DNA from: Clostridiaceae bacterium
Lineage (GTDB): Bacteria; Bacillota; Clostridia; Lachnospirales; Lachnospiraceae
NCBI GenBank assembly: GCA_910575795.1
Contig: CAJTGE010000002.1
Location: 1 to 64,000, forward strand
DNA: 64,000 nt
Reading direction: 5' to 3'
Below are positions 36,229 through 44,251 of this stretch, piece by piece; position 1 is the stretch's first letter; every line of letters begins with the position of its first letter. Under the pieces are notes generated by a model. It had not been told where the DNA came from and searched no databases. It saw only the letters and a program-made list of their open reading frames with translations. Both the position numbers and the translations under genes were made by a program.

Positions 36229-38274
36229 ATGAAATGCAGCAAGTGTAAAGCGGAATTTGAGGATGGGAGCCTGTTTTGCCCCGAATGCGGAAATCCTGTG
36301 GAGAGCGGCGCCGCCGGCCCGGAGACGAATTTCTGCCCGAACTGCGGGAGCGCGGTAGAGGGGGGATCCGTATTTTGCGAGGCATGCGGCTTTAAGCTGG
36401 AGGCGGCGCAAACTGCGGCTCCCGCCGAGCAGGCCGGGCCGCCAAAGAAAAAGAATCTTACCCTGGCGATCGGAATCGGGGCGGCCGTAGTGGCTGTAGC
36501 GGCCGGAGCGATGATTGCCCCGGCTCTGCGATCCGGCGGTGCAGAGGGAAGCAGCGTGATGTATTTAAAGGACGGCGGTATGTACGGCGTTTCACTCGAC
36601 AAGCCGGGAAAGGGAGCCGTGGAATACTCGGATGATTCGTACAGAAATTCAGACGAGGGAGTGATGAGCGGGCTGGTCAGCGGTTATCCCCTGCTCAGCG
36701 CGGACGGGAAACACCGTTTCTACATGGAAGATATCGAAAGAGACGATAATTCTTACCAGATTACCTATACGCTGTATTACAAAAAGTCACAGAAGGATGA
36801 AGGCGTCAAGATCGACAGCAGAATCACGCAGCATGAGCTGACCGCTGACAATAAAGTCGTTTATGTCAAGGATGAGAACCTGTATGTATCCGATCGGAAT
36901 AACAAGGAAAAACTCGCCTCCGGCATAGGGGATTTCTGTATGGATAAAGCGGGAAAACTCGCGTTCTGGACGACCTATGATCCGGCTGAGTATACAAAGG
37001 ATCTCTACATATGCGACTTATCATCAAAGGAAATGGAAAAAAAGAAACTCTGCGCAGGTGTGGAGGGCTTTGGCTGCAGCGAGGATCTGACCTCGATCTA
37101 TCTTCTGAAAAATGAGGCGCTTTATCTGATAAAGAATTTTCAGAAGGAAGAAAAATTACTCAATGATTATAATGACGAGGATACGGTGGGAATTGACTGG
37201 GTAAATAACACGTTCTATTTCTTTCAGTCAGAGGAGAGCGAGATTTCTGTGATGGATCTGGTAGAGGACGACATGGCGTCTGCGGACGCGGCGATGGCGG
37301 AGCCGGATATTAAAGATTATCAGCGCAGGGAAGCGGCAAATGGCTGGGTTCCCGAACGTGTTGTGACAGATCGGGATCAATACAATGCGGACTATGCAAA
37401 ATACCGCGAAAAACTGCAGCGCGACGATCTCCGGGAGGAGCTGCGCGGGCGTAAGGTGACGCTGGATCTGTACTCGCTGTACTATTATGTGAACGGTGAA
37501 AAGCAGCTCATCGCCGACAACTGTTTAGGCAGCATGAACAGCAATGACAGAATGAACGCCGGCGACGCCGCGGCATTTGTCACCTATAATAAATGTTCCG
37601 ATGCAGCGCCGGAAAAAATGAGGCTGTCCCAGATAGAGAACGTGTCGGATGTGACCAGCGAGTATTATAAAGCGCTTTATAATACGGCTGTAGAGTGCGT
37701 ATCTTCCGGCGGCCGGGAGGCGGTTCTTGCGATCGGGGAAGAGGAACAGCTTACCTATAACACATACGCGCTGGACAAGGATCAGCTCTACTTTCTGACG
37801 GGCGAGGCAGAGGAAGACGCCTACACCCTGTACTCCGTTGATTTATCCGAAAAGTCCTTTGGAGCGGTTCAGAAGAGGGATGATGATGTGGATGATATTG
37901 AGGGAGCGGGGAACGGCTGCGTGTATTATTTTAAGGATATCACAGACCGGATGACAGGCGATCTGTACTGCAACGGAGAAATGGCGCAGGCGGATGTGTC
38001 TGTATACCGCTCAGAAATGGATCCGGAGAGCGGCGCGGTGCTCTGCATGACAGATTTTGACGATAAGAGAAATTACGGGACGCTGGTCATGCTGGAAGGC
38101 TCTGAAAAGACAAAGATTGCCGATGACGTCAGTTACTGGCGCGTCATGGATGAGGATACGGTTCTTTTTCTGACAGAGTACAATAACGACAGAAGCAGGG
38201 GCGATCTGAGATACTATAACGGAAAGACGGCAGAAACCATCGACGTGGATGTGCGCGCTGTATTCTGCGACTGA
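36229..38274 (+). CDS. Double zinc-ribbon, single-TM protein with large outer domain
   Basis: 681 residues from the ATG at 36229 (AAAGGAGG 8 bases upstream; an ATG at 36223 is too close). Two zinc ribbons, CSKCK ... CPECG and CPNCG ... CEACG, occupy residues 2-60; one TM helix (LAIGIGAAVVAVAAGAMIA, about 78-97) follows. The outer 580 residues read as repeated short beta units (MYLKDGGMYGV, KVVYVKDENLYVSD, DQLYFLTGEAEED), suggesting a beta-propeller like DUF5050/TolB-type domains. It shares its architecture with neighbours at 27125 and 38797. Function unknown. Confidence 0.6.
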   Translation: MKCSKCKAEFEDGSLFCPECGNPVESGAAGPETNFCPNCGSAVEGGSVFCEACGFKLEAAQTAAPAEQAGPPKKKNLTLAIGIGAAVVAVAAGAMIAPALRSGGAEGSSVMYLKDGGMYGVSLDKPGKGAVEYSDDSYRNSDEGVMSGLVSGYPLLSADGKHRFYMEDIERDDNSYQITYTLYYKKSQKDEGVKIDSRITQHELTADNKVVYVKDENLYVSDRNNKEKLASGIGDFCMDKAGKLAFWTTYDPAEYTKDLYICDLSSKEMEKKKLCAGVEGFGCSEDLTSIYLLKNEALYLIKNFQKEEKLLNDYNDEDTVGIDWVNNTFYFFQSEESEISVMDLVEDDMASADAAMAEPDIKDYQRREAANGWVPERVVTDRDQYNADYAKYREKLQRDDLREELRGRKVTLDLYSLYYYVNGEKQLIADNCLGSMNSNDRMNAGDAAAFVTYNKCSDAAPEKMRLSQIENVSDVTSEYYKALYNTAVECVSSGGREAVLAIGEEEQLTYNTYALDKDQLYFLTGEAEEDAYTLYSVDLSEKSFGAVQKRDDDVDDIEGAGNGCVYYFKDITDRMTGDLYCNGEMAQADVSVYRSEMDPESGAVLCMTDFDDKRNYGTLVMLEGSEKTKIADDVSYWRVMDEDTVLFLTEYNNDRSRGDLRYYNGKTAETIDVDVRAVFCD

Positions 38275-38364
38275 TACCGCCCCGCAAAGCCGGGCGTTTA
38301 GGGGAATTTACGCGGCAAAAGCACACACGAAAAGCATAGCGCATGGATAAGGAGGAAGCGTGCG

Positions 38365-38757
38365 ATGGCAGATATATTTTCAAAGGGAATCACAACACTG
38401 AATGTAAAGACTTCCACCTTTCTGGAAGTAAAAAAGATCCAGACCTACATAGCAAAGCTCAATTCAGAGACAGAGCTTCTGGAGAAAAAGATTGGCGCTG
38501 CGGTTTATGAGGCGTGGGAAAACGGGGAGGAGATAAGTGAGCAGCTCGTGGCAGAGGAGCTTGCCGGGATCAGGCAGAAAAAGCAGGTGATCGAAGAGCA
38601 GACCCGATCGGCGGAGGAGCTGACGCGCATGGAGGCAGAGATCCTTGGTAAGAGCGAAAGCCCAAAGCAGGAAAAGAGCTTCTGCCCGAATTGCGGACAG
38701 GCATATACGCCCCCCGCAAAATTCTGCCGCAAATGCGGAACGAAGCTGACAGAATAG
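38365..38757 (+). CDS. Small helical protein with C-terminal zinc ribbon
   Basis: 130 residues, ATG with AAGGAGG upstream. An N-terminal coiled-coil region (LEVKKIQTYIAKLNSETELLEKK to about 95) is followed by CPNCG ... CRKCG at the end. No membrane helix or signal, so probably cytoplasmic. It lies between two zinc-ribbon membrane proteins in one direction, 90 and 39 bases apart, and may act with them. Not otherwise recognised. Confidence 0.6.
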   Translation: MADIFSKGITTLNVKTSTFLEVKKIQTYIAKLNSETELLEKKIGAAVYEAWENGEEISEQLVAEELAGIRQKKQVIEEQTRSAEELTRMEAEILGKSESPKQEKSFCPNCGQAYTPPAKFCRKCGTKLTE

Positions 38758-38796
38758 ATAACACGGCGTTTTGCCTCAGGATGGAGAACAATACTG

Positions 38797-39690
38797 ATGA
38801 AATGCAGAAAATGTGGAGAAACACTCAAAGAAGGAGCAAAATTTTGTACGAAATGCGGGACAAAGGTGGAAAATACGCCGCCGGAGAGCATCCCTGAAAG
38901 CCAGGTTCCCCCGGGCCAGCCAGACAACGGCGCGCCGCAGCCCCCTGAAAAGAATCATAAAGCTCTGGCCGCCGTCCTGTTAGGCATTGCAGTGATAGCC
39001 GCCGGAGGCGCCGCAGCCTGGAAGTTCCAGAAAAAGGAGCCGCAAAAGCAGGCCGAAGAATGGGGCATGGATTTTGACGATGAGGAGGAAACCGGCCAGG
39101 AAACCCCTGAAGAACCGGGCGCCGCTGAACCGACAGAGGGACAGCGCGCAGAGAGCGCCGCAGAAACCGCGCCCACAGAGAGCGGAGACGGCGGGGAAGC
39201 CGCCGCGCTTTCACAGGAAACCACAGCCGCCGCGCAGGAAGAAGAAAAACCGCACCGCTATGAGGTGGTAAAAACGGACTGCACATGGGAAGAGGCATTT
39301 CTCGACGCGCAGGCCCGGGGCGGTTATCTGGTTCACTTCGACACACCGGAGGAATACGAGCAGATCAAGGAGCTCCTCTCGCAGGAAGGCGCGGAAAAGC
39401 TGAAACTGTGGATCGGCGGCAAGAGGCTGCCAGGCGAGTATGAGTACCACTGGGTTAATTCAGACGGCAGCTTTGACGCCAGCGTCCTCAATTCCGGCCC
39501 GTATGAATGGGCCTGGATGAAAGACGAGCCCAGTTTCCGTGACGCCGGCATCAATCTGGACGAGTGTTACATGAATATTTTCTACTACAAGTCCGAAAAC
39601 CGCTGGGTCTGGAATGATGTGCCGAACGACATCATTGCGGCCGTCAGCAGTTATAAAGGGCAGGTCGGCTATATCTGCGAATATGAATAA
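38797..39690 (+). CDS. Zinc-ribbon, single-TM protein with C-type-lectin-like domain
   Basis: 297 residues. N-terminal zinc ribbon CRKCG ... CTKCG (3-26), one TM helix (ALAAVLLGIAVIAAGGAAAW, about 56-76), an acidic Pro/Glu/Ala linker (80-145), then a domain with the C-type lectin pattern: TWEEAFLDAQARGGYLV, LWIGGKR, and near the end NRWVWNDVPND with GYICEYE. Such domains bind sugars or proteins. The orientation with the ribbon inside and the lectin fold outside matches the neighbouring family. Its ligand is unknown. Confidence 0.75.
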   Translation: MKCRKCGETLKEGAKFCTKCGTKVENTPPESIPESQVPPGQPDNGAPQPPEKNHKALAAVLLGIAVIAAGGAAAWKFQKKEPQKQAEEWGMDFDDEEETGQETPEEPGAAEPTEGQRAESAAETAPTESGDGGEAAALSQETTAAAQEEEKPHRYEVVKTDCTWEEAFLDAQARGGYLVHFDTPEEYEQIKELLSQEGAEKLKLWIGGKRLPGEYEYHWVNSDGSFDASVLNSGPYEWAWMKDEPSFRDAGINLDECYMNIFYYKSENRWVWNDVPNDIIAAVSSYKGQVGYICEYE

Positions 39691-39795
39691 ACAAGAAACA
39701 GCTCCGATTATATAAATTCATGGCATTCCGGCAGCGCAGCCAGGCATAGCTTTCATATCCATAAGGAACCCGTAGAAAACCGGCAAAGAAAAAAC

Positions 39796-39824
39796 TTGAC
39801 AACACCCAATTTTTATGCTAAATT
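39796..39824 (+). promoter_or_regulatory. Promoter of rplJ-rplL
   Basis: TTGACA (39796-39801), 17 bases, TAAATT (39819-39824) with an extended -10 TG. About 180 bases before rplJ. Confidence 0.7.
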
Positions 39825-39829
39825 ACATC

Positions 39830-39952
39830 TGTGTAACTGCCGAAGACAGCAGGCGCCGTAAGGCGTAAGGTTCAAAACGCCTGCCGAGGGAAACATAACT
39901 AAAGTGTAAGTTTATGCCTCTCTGTCTTTGGGACGGAGGGGTTTTTTCTTTA
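39830..39952 (+). ncRNA. Ribosomal protein L10 leader
   Basis: The transcript start region contains CCGAAGACAGCAGG and GCCTGCCGAGG, which pair and are the conserved elements of the L10 leader of Firmicutes, bound by L10/L12 to control their own operon. A hairpin CCTC...GTC/GAC...GAGG followed by TTTTTTCT (about 39916-39952) looks like the attenuator terminator. Confidence 0.8.
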
Positions 39953-40002
39953 CCCGGACGTTTACCAGGCGGTTAGAGATTAATACAGGAGGTAAACTAT
40001 TC

Positions 40003-40494
40003 ATGGCAAAAGTTGAATTAAAACAGCCGATTGTCGCTGAAATTTCCGAGTTATTCAATGGCGCCAGGAGTGCGGTTGTGGTCGATTACCGGGGACTGAC
40101 CGTGGAGCAGGATACGCAGCTCCGCAAGCAGTTCAGGGAAGCGGGCGTTACGTATAAGGTATACAAGAATACCATGATCCGTTTCGCTGCAAAGGGAACC
40201 GCATTTGAAGCGTTAGAGCCGCATCTGGAAGGCCCCACAGCGCTGGCTGTTTCCAAAGAAGACGCTACGGCTCCGGCAAGAATCATCGCGGAATTTGCGA
40301 AAAAGGCAGACAAGCTGGAGATCAAGGGCGGTATCGTGGAGGACACCTACTACGATGCCAAGGGCATGCAGGTTATCGCAACCATCCCGTCCAGAGAGGT
40401 TCTTCTTGGAAGGCTCCTTGGAAGCATGCAGTCGCCGATTGCGAACTTTGCCCGTGTGGTTAAGCAGATCGCGGAAAAGCAGGGAGAGGCGTAG
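40003..40494 (+). CDS. rplJ: 50S ribosomal protein L10
   Basis: 163 residues; ATG at 40003 with AGGAGG upstream (an in-frame earlier start lies in the leader and is ignored). The sequence MAKVELKQPIVAEI and the core AVVVDYRGLTVEQDTQLRKQFREAGV are typical of L10, the stalk base protein that binds 23S rRNA and carries L7/L12 dimers. It is followed by rplL after 71 bases and governed by the leader upstream. Confidence 0.97.
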   Translation: MAKVELKQPIVAEISELFNGARSAVVVDYRGLTVEQDTQLRKQFREAGVTYKVYKNTMIRFAAKGTAFEALEPHLEGPTALAVSKEDATAPARIIAEFAKKADKLEIKGGIVEDTYYDAKGMQVIATIPSREVLLGRLLGSMQSPIANFARVVKQIAEKQGEA

Positions 40495-40565
40495 GATTCG
40501 ATTGAAAAGCGTCGGCAAGGGAGACTGCCGTCATGCAATGTAAAGATATATAGGAGGAAAATAAA

Positions 40566-40937
40566 ATGGCAAAATTAACAACTGCTGAGTTCATTGAAGC
40601 AATTAAAGAGTTATCCGTATTAGAGTTAAACGATCTGGTAAAGGCCTGCGAGGAAGAGTTCGGCGTATCCGCAGCGGCAGGCGTTGTGGTTGCAGCGGCC
40701 GGCCCGGCTGAGGCTGCAGAGGAGAAGACCGAGTTTGATGTAGAGCTGACCGAGGTTGGCGCAAACAAGGTTAAGGTTATCAAGGTTGTCCGCGAAGCAA
40801 CCGGCCTGGGCTTAAAGGAAGCCAAGGAAGTGGTAGACAACGCTCCGAAGGCAGTAAAGACCGGCGTTTCCAAGGAAGAGGCAGAGGAGTTAAAGACCAA
40901 GCTGGAGGCCGAGGGCGCGAAGGTTACATTAAAATAA
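40566..40937 (+). CDS. rplL: 50S ribosomal protein L7/L12
   Basis: 123 residues: N-terminal dimerisation helix ([29 protein letters not shown] in pieces), Ala-rich hinge ([18 protein letters not shown]), and a C-terminal factor-binding domain with [19 protein letters not shown]. Ribosome site TAGGAGG. Highly biased codon use, as expected for a very highly expressed gene. Confidence 0.97.
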   Translation: MAKLTTAEFIEAIKELSVLELNDLVKACEEEFGVSAAAGVVVAAAGPAEAAEEKTEFDVELTEVGANKVKVIKVVREATGLGLKEAKEVVDNAPKAVKTGVSKEEAEELKTKLEAEGAKVTLK

Positions 40938-40961
40938 TGAATGTGTCATAAAGAAAAGGAG

Positions 40962-40997
40962 TCTGCGGCGCGCGAGGGTGTGCCGCAGGCTTTTTTT
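40962..40997 (+). terminator. Terminator after rplL
   Basis: AGTCTGCGGC ... GTGCCGCAGGCTTTTTTT hairpin with a T-run. Confidence 0.8.
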
Positions 40998-41046
40998 GCG
41001 CGGGGGTGCAAAAGAAATTGCTGTACAGGGAGAACGTAAGGCGCCC

Positions 41047-41076
41047 GTTCAGGCTGCCTTAACCGTTACAGCCTGA
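41047..41076 (+). promoter_or_regulatory. Hairpin in Sir2-like gene leader
   Basis: TTCAGGCTG and CAGCCTGAA arms (9 bp) around 12 bases, ending 16 bases before the start codon. Could affect translation; no known element is recognised. Confidence 0.35.
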
Positions 41077-41092
41077 AGATGGGAGGATGAAA

Positions 41093-41743
41093 ATGGAACG
41101 GCTTGCAGATACCAGAATGCGGCTTTGCGTTGATTTAAAGGAGTGCGAATATCTTCTGATCGGCCTGGGAGAGGAGTGGGAGCGCTTAGAGCCGGCGCAG
41201 ATCCCGGGAGCGTATGAGTCGCTGCGCCGGCTCGCGCAGGGAAAAGATTATTTTGTGGTGACTACCGTGACGGATGGGCGTATTTTTGAATCCCCGCTTG
41301 ACGGGACGCGTATTACCGCGCCGTGCGGCAACCGGAACTGGCTCCAGTGCTCCTGCTCCTGCACAAAAGATATATGGGAGCGGGGCGAGCTTCCCTCTGA
41401 AATCTGCCCGCATTGCGGCGCGCCGCTGACGGAAAATACGATCGCGGCGCAGGAGTACATTGAAGAAGGGTATCTTCCTCAGTGGAACGCGTATAAAGCA
41501 TGGCTGGCCGGGACGCTGAACCGCAGGCTTTTGATTCTGGAGCTGGGCGTGGGCTTTGGGACGCCGACCGTGATTCGGTGGCCGTTTGAAAAGACGGCAT
41601 TTTTTAACCGGAAAGCGCATATGTATCGTGTAAATCAAACATTTTACCAGATATCCGAACAGATACGGGAGCGGGCGGAAGCAGTAGAGGCAAATTCGGT
41701 GGAATTCTGTCGGGAAATGATTGAGAATCTCTCTGGCATATGA
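41093..41743 (+). CDS. Sir2-like protein lacking the NAD-binding start
   Basis: 216 residues; ATG at 41093 has GGGAGG at 6 bases. The middle has a four-cysteine zinc site (CSCSC ... CPHCG) and the C-terminus the Sir2-like phrase LLILELGVGFGTPTVIRWPFE. The N-terminus reads LKECEYLLIGLGEEWERL where sirtuins have GAGxS with further NAD-binding residues; the usual Gly-Ala-Gly-x-Ser is not there. It may be a non-catalytic relative. Housekeeping neighbours give no clue. Confidence 0.65.
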   Translation: MERLADTRMRLCVDLKECEYLLIGLGEEWERLEPAQIPGAYESLRRLAQGKDYFVVTTVTDGRIFESPLDGTRITAPCGNRNWLQCSCSCTKDIWERGELPSEICPHCGAPLTENTIAAQEYIEEGYLPQWNAYKAWLAGTLNRRLLILELGVGFGTPTVIRWPFEKTAFFNRKAHMYRVNQTFYQISEQIRERAEAVEANSVEFCREMIENLSGI

Positions 41744-41792
41744 TAAACTGGTAACTGTTCAGCGGGCGTACGATAAATGAGAGGAAACGAAT

Positions 41793-42467
41793 ATGGGAGC
41801 AATAAGTAATGACTGGCTTGAGCCTTTGAGCGGGGAGTTTAAGCAGCCATATTATAAACATTTGTATGAGACGATAAAAAAGGAATACCAGACGCGGGTC
41901 ATTTACCCGGATGCGGACGATATCTTTAACGCCTTTTCCTTTACGCCGTTAAACCGCGTGAAGGTGGTGATTCTGGGTCAGGATCCGTATCACGGGAGAG
42001 GGCAGGCCCACGGGCTGTGCTTTTCCGTGAAGCCGGACGTGGGGATCCCCCCGTCGCTGGTCAATATTTACCAGGAGCTTCACGACGATCTGGGATGCTA
42101 TATTCCAAACAACGGCTACTTAAAGAAATGGGCGGATCAGGGCGTGCTGCTTTTAAATACCGTTCTGACCGTGCGGGCGCATCAGCCCAACTCGCACCGC
42201 GGGCTTGGGTGGGAGGAATTCACGGACGCGGCCATCCGGATTCTGAACAGCCAGGATCGGCCGATGGTATTTATCCTGTGGGGAAGGCCGGCTCAGGCGA
42301 AACGGGAGATGCTTACGCATCCGGGCCATCTGATTCTGGAGGCGTCCCATCCGAGCCCGTACTCGGCGTCCAGAGGCTTTTTTGGCAGCCGCCCGTTCAG
42401 CAGGACCAATGCATTTCTGAGGGAACATGGGCTGGAAGAGATTGACTGGCAGATCGAAAATTGTTAA
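41793..42467 (+). CDS. ung: Uracil-DNA glycosylase
   Basis: 224 residues, family-1 UDG. The catalytic water-activating loop VVILGQDPYHGRGQAHGLCFSV is read near residue 58-79, and the DNA-intercalation loop HPSPYSASRGFFGSRPFS near 187. It removes uracil from DNA as the first step of base-excision repair. Normal length. AGGAAACG ribosome site. Confidence 0.97.
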   Translation: MGAISNDWLEPLSGEFKQPYYKHLYETIKKEYQTRVIYPDADDIFNAFSFTPLNRVKVVILGQDPYHGRGQAHGLCFSVKPDVGIPPSLVNIYQELHDDLGCYIPNNGYLKKWADQGVLLLNTVLTVRAHQPNSHRGLGWEEFTDAAIRILNSQDRPMVFILWGRPAQAKREMLTHPGHLILEASHPSPYSASRGFFGSRPFSRTNAFLREHGLEEIDWQIENC

Positions 42468-42513
42468 ATGGGGCCGGTTTGGCTCGCAATGAGGCAGGCA
42501 GAAAGGACGGAAT

Positions 42514-43359
42514 ATGAATTTTGTAGAAATTTTAAAGGTCATTGTACTGGGCATTGTTGAGGGCTTTACGGAATGGCTTCCGATCAGCAGCACAGGCCAT
42601 ATGATCCTGGTTGATGAGATCATTCATCTGGATGTCAGCGGGGCCTTCCGCGAGGTTTTTATGGTGGTGATACAGCTTGGGGCTATTTTGGCGGTTCTCC
42701 TTTTGTACTTTCACAAACTGAATCCATTTTCCCAGAGGAAAAATCCCGCGCAGAAGAGGGCGACGATCCGTCTGTGGAAAAAGATTATTGTGGCCTGCGT
42801 CCCGGCGGCTCTGGTGGGCCTGCCGTTAGATAATGTGATGGATAAGCTGCTGAACGGCTATGTCGTTTCTGCCACGCTGATTATTTACGGCATATTCTTT
42901 ATTTTTCTGGAGCAGCGCAACCGGAATGTGTCGTTCCCGATTCAGCGGGTGACGCAGATATCGTATCAGACCGCGGCGCTGATCGGGTGCTGCCAGGTGC
43001 TTGCCCTGATCCCCGGCACCTCGCGGTCCGGGGCGACGATCCTGGGGGCCATGCTGATCGGGTGCTCCAGGGAGGCGGCGGCGGAGTTCTCATTCTTCCT
43101 GGGGATTCCGGTTATGTTCGGGGCCAGCCTGCTCAAGATTGTTAAGTTTTTCATAAAGGGCGGCGCATTCAGCGGAGCTGAGTTTTTCTATCTGATACTG
43201 GGGATGCTGGTGGCCTTCGCCGTATCTGTCTATTCCATCCGGTTCCTGATGGGATACATCCGGAAACATGATTTTAAGTTTTTCGGGTATTACAGGATCG
43301 TGCTGGGAATCATCGTACTCTCCTATTTTGGAATTTCCGCATTAGTCATGGCCAGTTAG
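42514..43359 (+). CDS. uppP: Undecaprenyl-diphosphate phosphatase
   Basis: 281 residues, BacA/UppP family: EGFTEWLPISSTGHM near residue 17 and PGTSRSGATILGAML near 170, both active-site motifs, with about eight membrane helices. It recycles the lipid carrier of peptidoglycan synthesis at the membrane and gives resistance to bacitracin. It stands beside a polysaccharide deacetylase gene, both envelope functions. Confidence 0.95.
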   Translation: MNFVEILKVIVLGIVEGFTEWLPISSTGHMILVDEIIHLDVSGAFREVFMVVIQLGAILAVLLLYFHKLNPFSQRKNPAQKRATIRLWKKIIVACVPAALVGLPLDNVMDKLLNGYVVSATLIIYGIFFIFLEQRNRNVSFPIQRVTQISYQTAALIGCCQVLALIPGTSRSGATILGAMLIGCSREAAAEFSFFLGIPVMFGASLLKIVKFFIKGGAFSGAEFFYLILGMLVAFAVSVYSIRFLMGYIRKHDFKFFGYYRIVLGIIVLSYFGISALVMAS

Positions 43360-43379
43360 CATATGATCATGTAAAGGAC

Positions 43380-44216
43380 ATGAAACAGTGCCGGCGGCTG
43401 AATAAAGATGCGCAGGGACAGCGAAAGAGGCAGGTCTCTGCGCATCCGGAAGAGACGCCGGCAAAGAGGCGGACAGTGAAACGAAAGCTGATAATTCTGG
43501 CTGCGGTCCTGGCGTTTGATGTGCTTCTTGCATGTATCTGCGCGGGCGCTGCGGCCGATTTCCTGGCGTCAGCCCCGGCTGCGGCCGGGACTGCGCAGAG
43601 CGGGCTTAAGGAGGCGGAGCCCGGGCCGGACAGCCTTGAGGAAGCGCCCGGCGGTTCCGGGGAAAAGCTGATTGCCCTGACGTTTGACGACGGGCCTCAT
43701 CCGGTTTACACGAAAAAGCTGCTGGACGGACTGAAGGAGCGCCATGTAAAGGCTTCCTTTTTTCTGATAGGGGAGAGTATTCCGGGCAATGAGGAGCTGG
43801 TCAGGCAGATGGCGCAGGACGGGCATCTGGTGGGAACCCATTGCTACAGCCATGAAGATCTGACGAAAATGGCGCCGCAGAAGGCCATAGAGGATATCAC
43901 GCGCACGAATGAGATGATACGCGATATTTCCGGCCAGCTCCCGGATCATATCCGCCCTCCCTATGGCCGCTGGAGTGACGACCTGGAGGCGGCGGTGGGC
44001 ATGACGCCCGTATTCTGGGATATTGACACCCTGGACTGGAAGAGCCAGAATGCCGCCAAGGTGGAGCGCCAGATTTATAAGAACGTGGGAAAGCATCAGG
44101 TGATCCTTTTGCACGATGTGTTTGACACATCCGTGGAGGCCGCCCTTACAGTCATTGACACGCTGGCGGCGCAGGGCTATACGTTTGTAACCGTTGACGA
44201 ATTACTGATTGATTAG
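43380..44216 (+). CDS. Polysaccharide deacetylase (NodB domain)
   Basis: 278 residues. One N-terminal membrane anchor (KLIILAAVLAFDVLLACICAG, about 36-58) and an Ala/Gly linker, then a NodB domain: TFDDGPHPVYT (catalytic Asp and metal Asp), HCYSHEDLTKM (metal histidines), RPPYGRW, and VILLHDV at the end. It probably removes acetyl groups from peptidoglycan outside the cell. PdaA/PdaB-like roles are possible; the substrate is not decided by sequence. Confidence 0.9.
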   Translation: MKQCRRLNKDAQGQRKRQVSAHPEETPAKRRTVKRKLIILAAVLAFDVLLACICAGAAADFLASAPAAAGTAQSGLKEAEPGPDSLEEAPGGSGEKLIALTFDDGPHPVYTKKLLDGLKERHVKASFFLIGESIPGNEELVRQMAQDGHLVGTHCYSHEDLTKMAPQKAIEDITRTNEMIRDISGQLPDHIRPPYGRWSDDLEAAVGMTPVFWDIDTLDWKSQNAAKVERQIYKNVGKHQVILLHDVFDTSVEAALTVIDTLAAQGYTFVTVDELLID

Positions 44217-44251
44217 AGCGTGTTAGAAAATGCTTTAGAGGATAAACATAC

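Noticed and set aside
38797..39690. A diversity-generating retroelement target
   Set aside because: No reverse transcriptase and no template/variable repeat pair were seen around the lectin-like gene.
39928..40002. An N-terminal extension of L10
   Set aside because: The upstream in-frame codons lie in the L10 leader terminator; the standard start at 40003 has a strong ribosome site.
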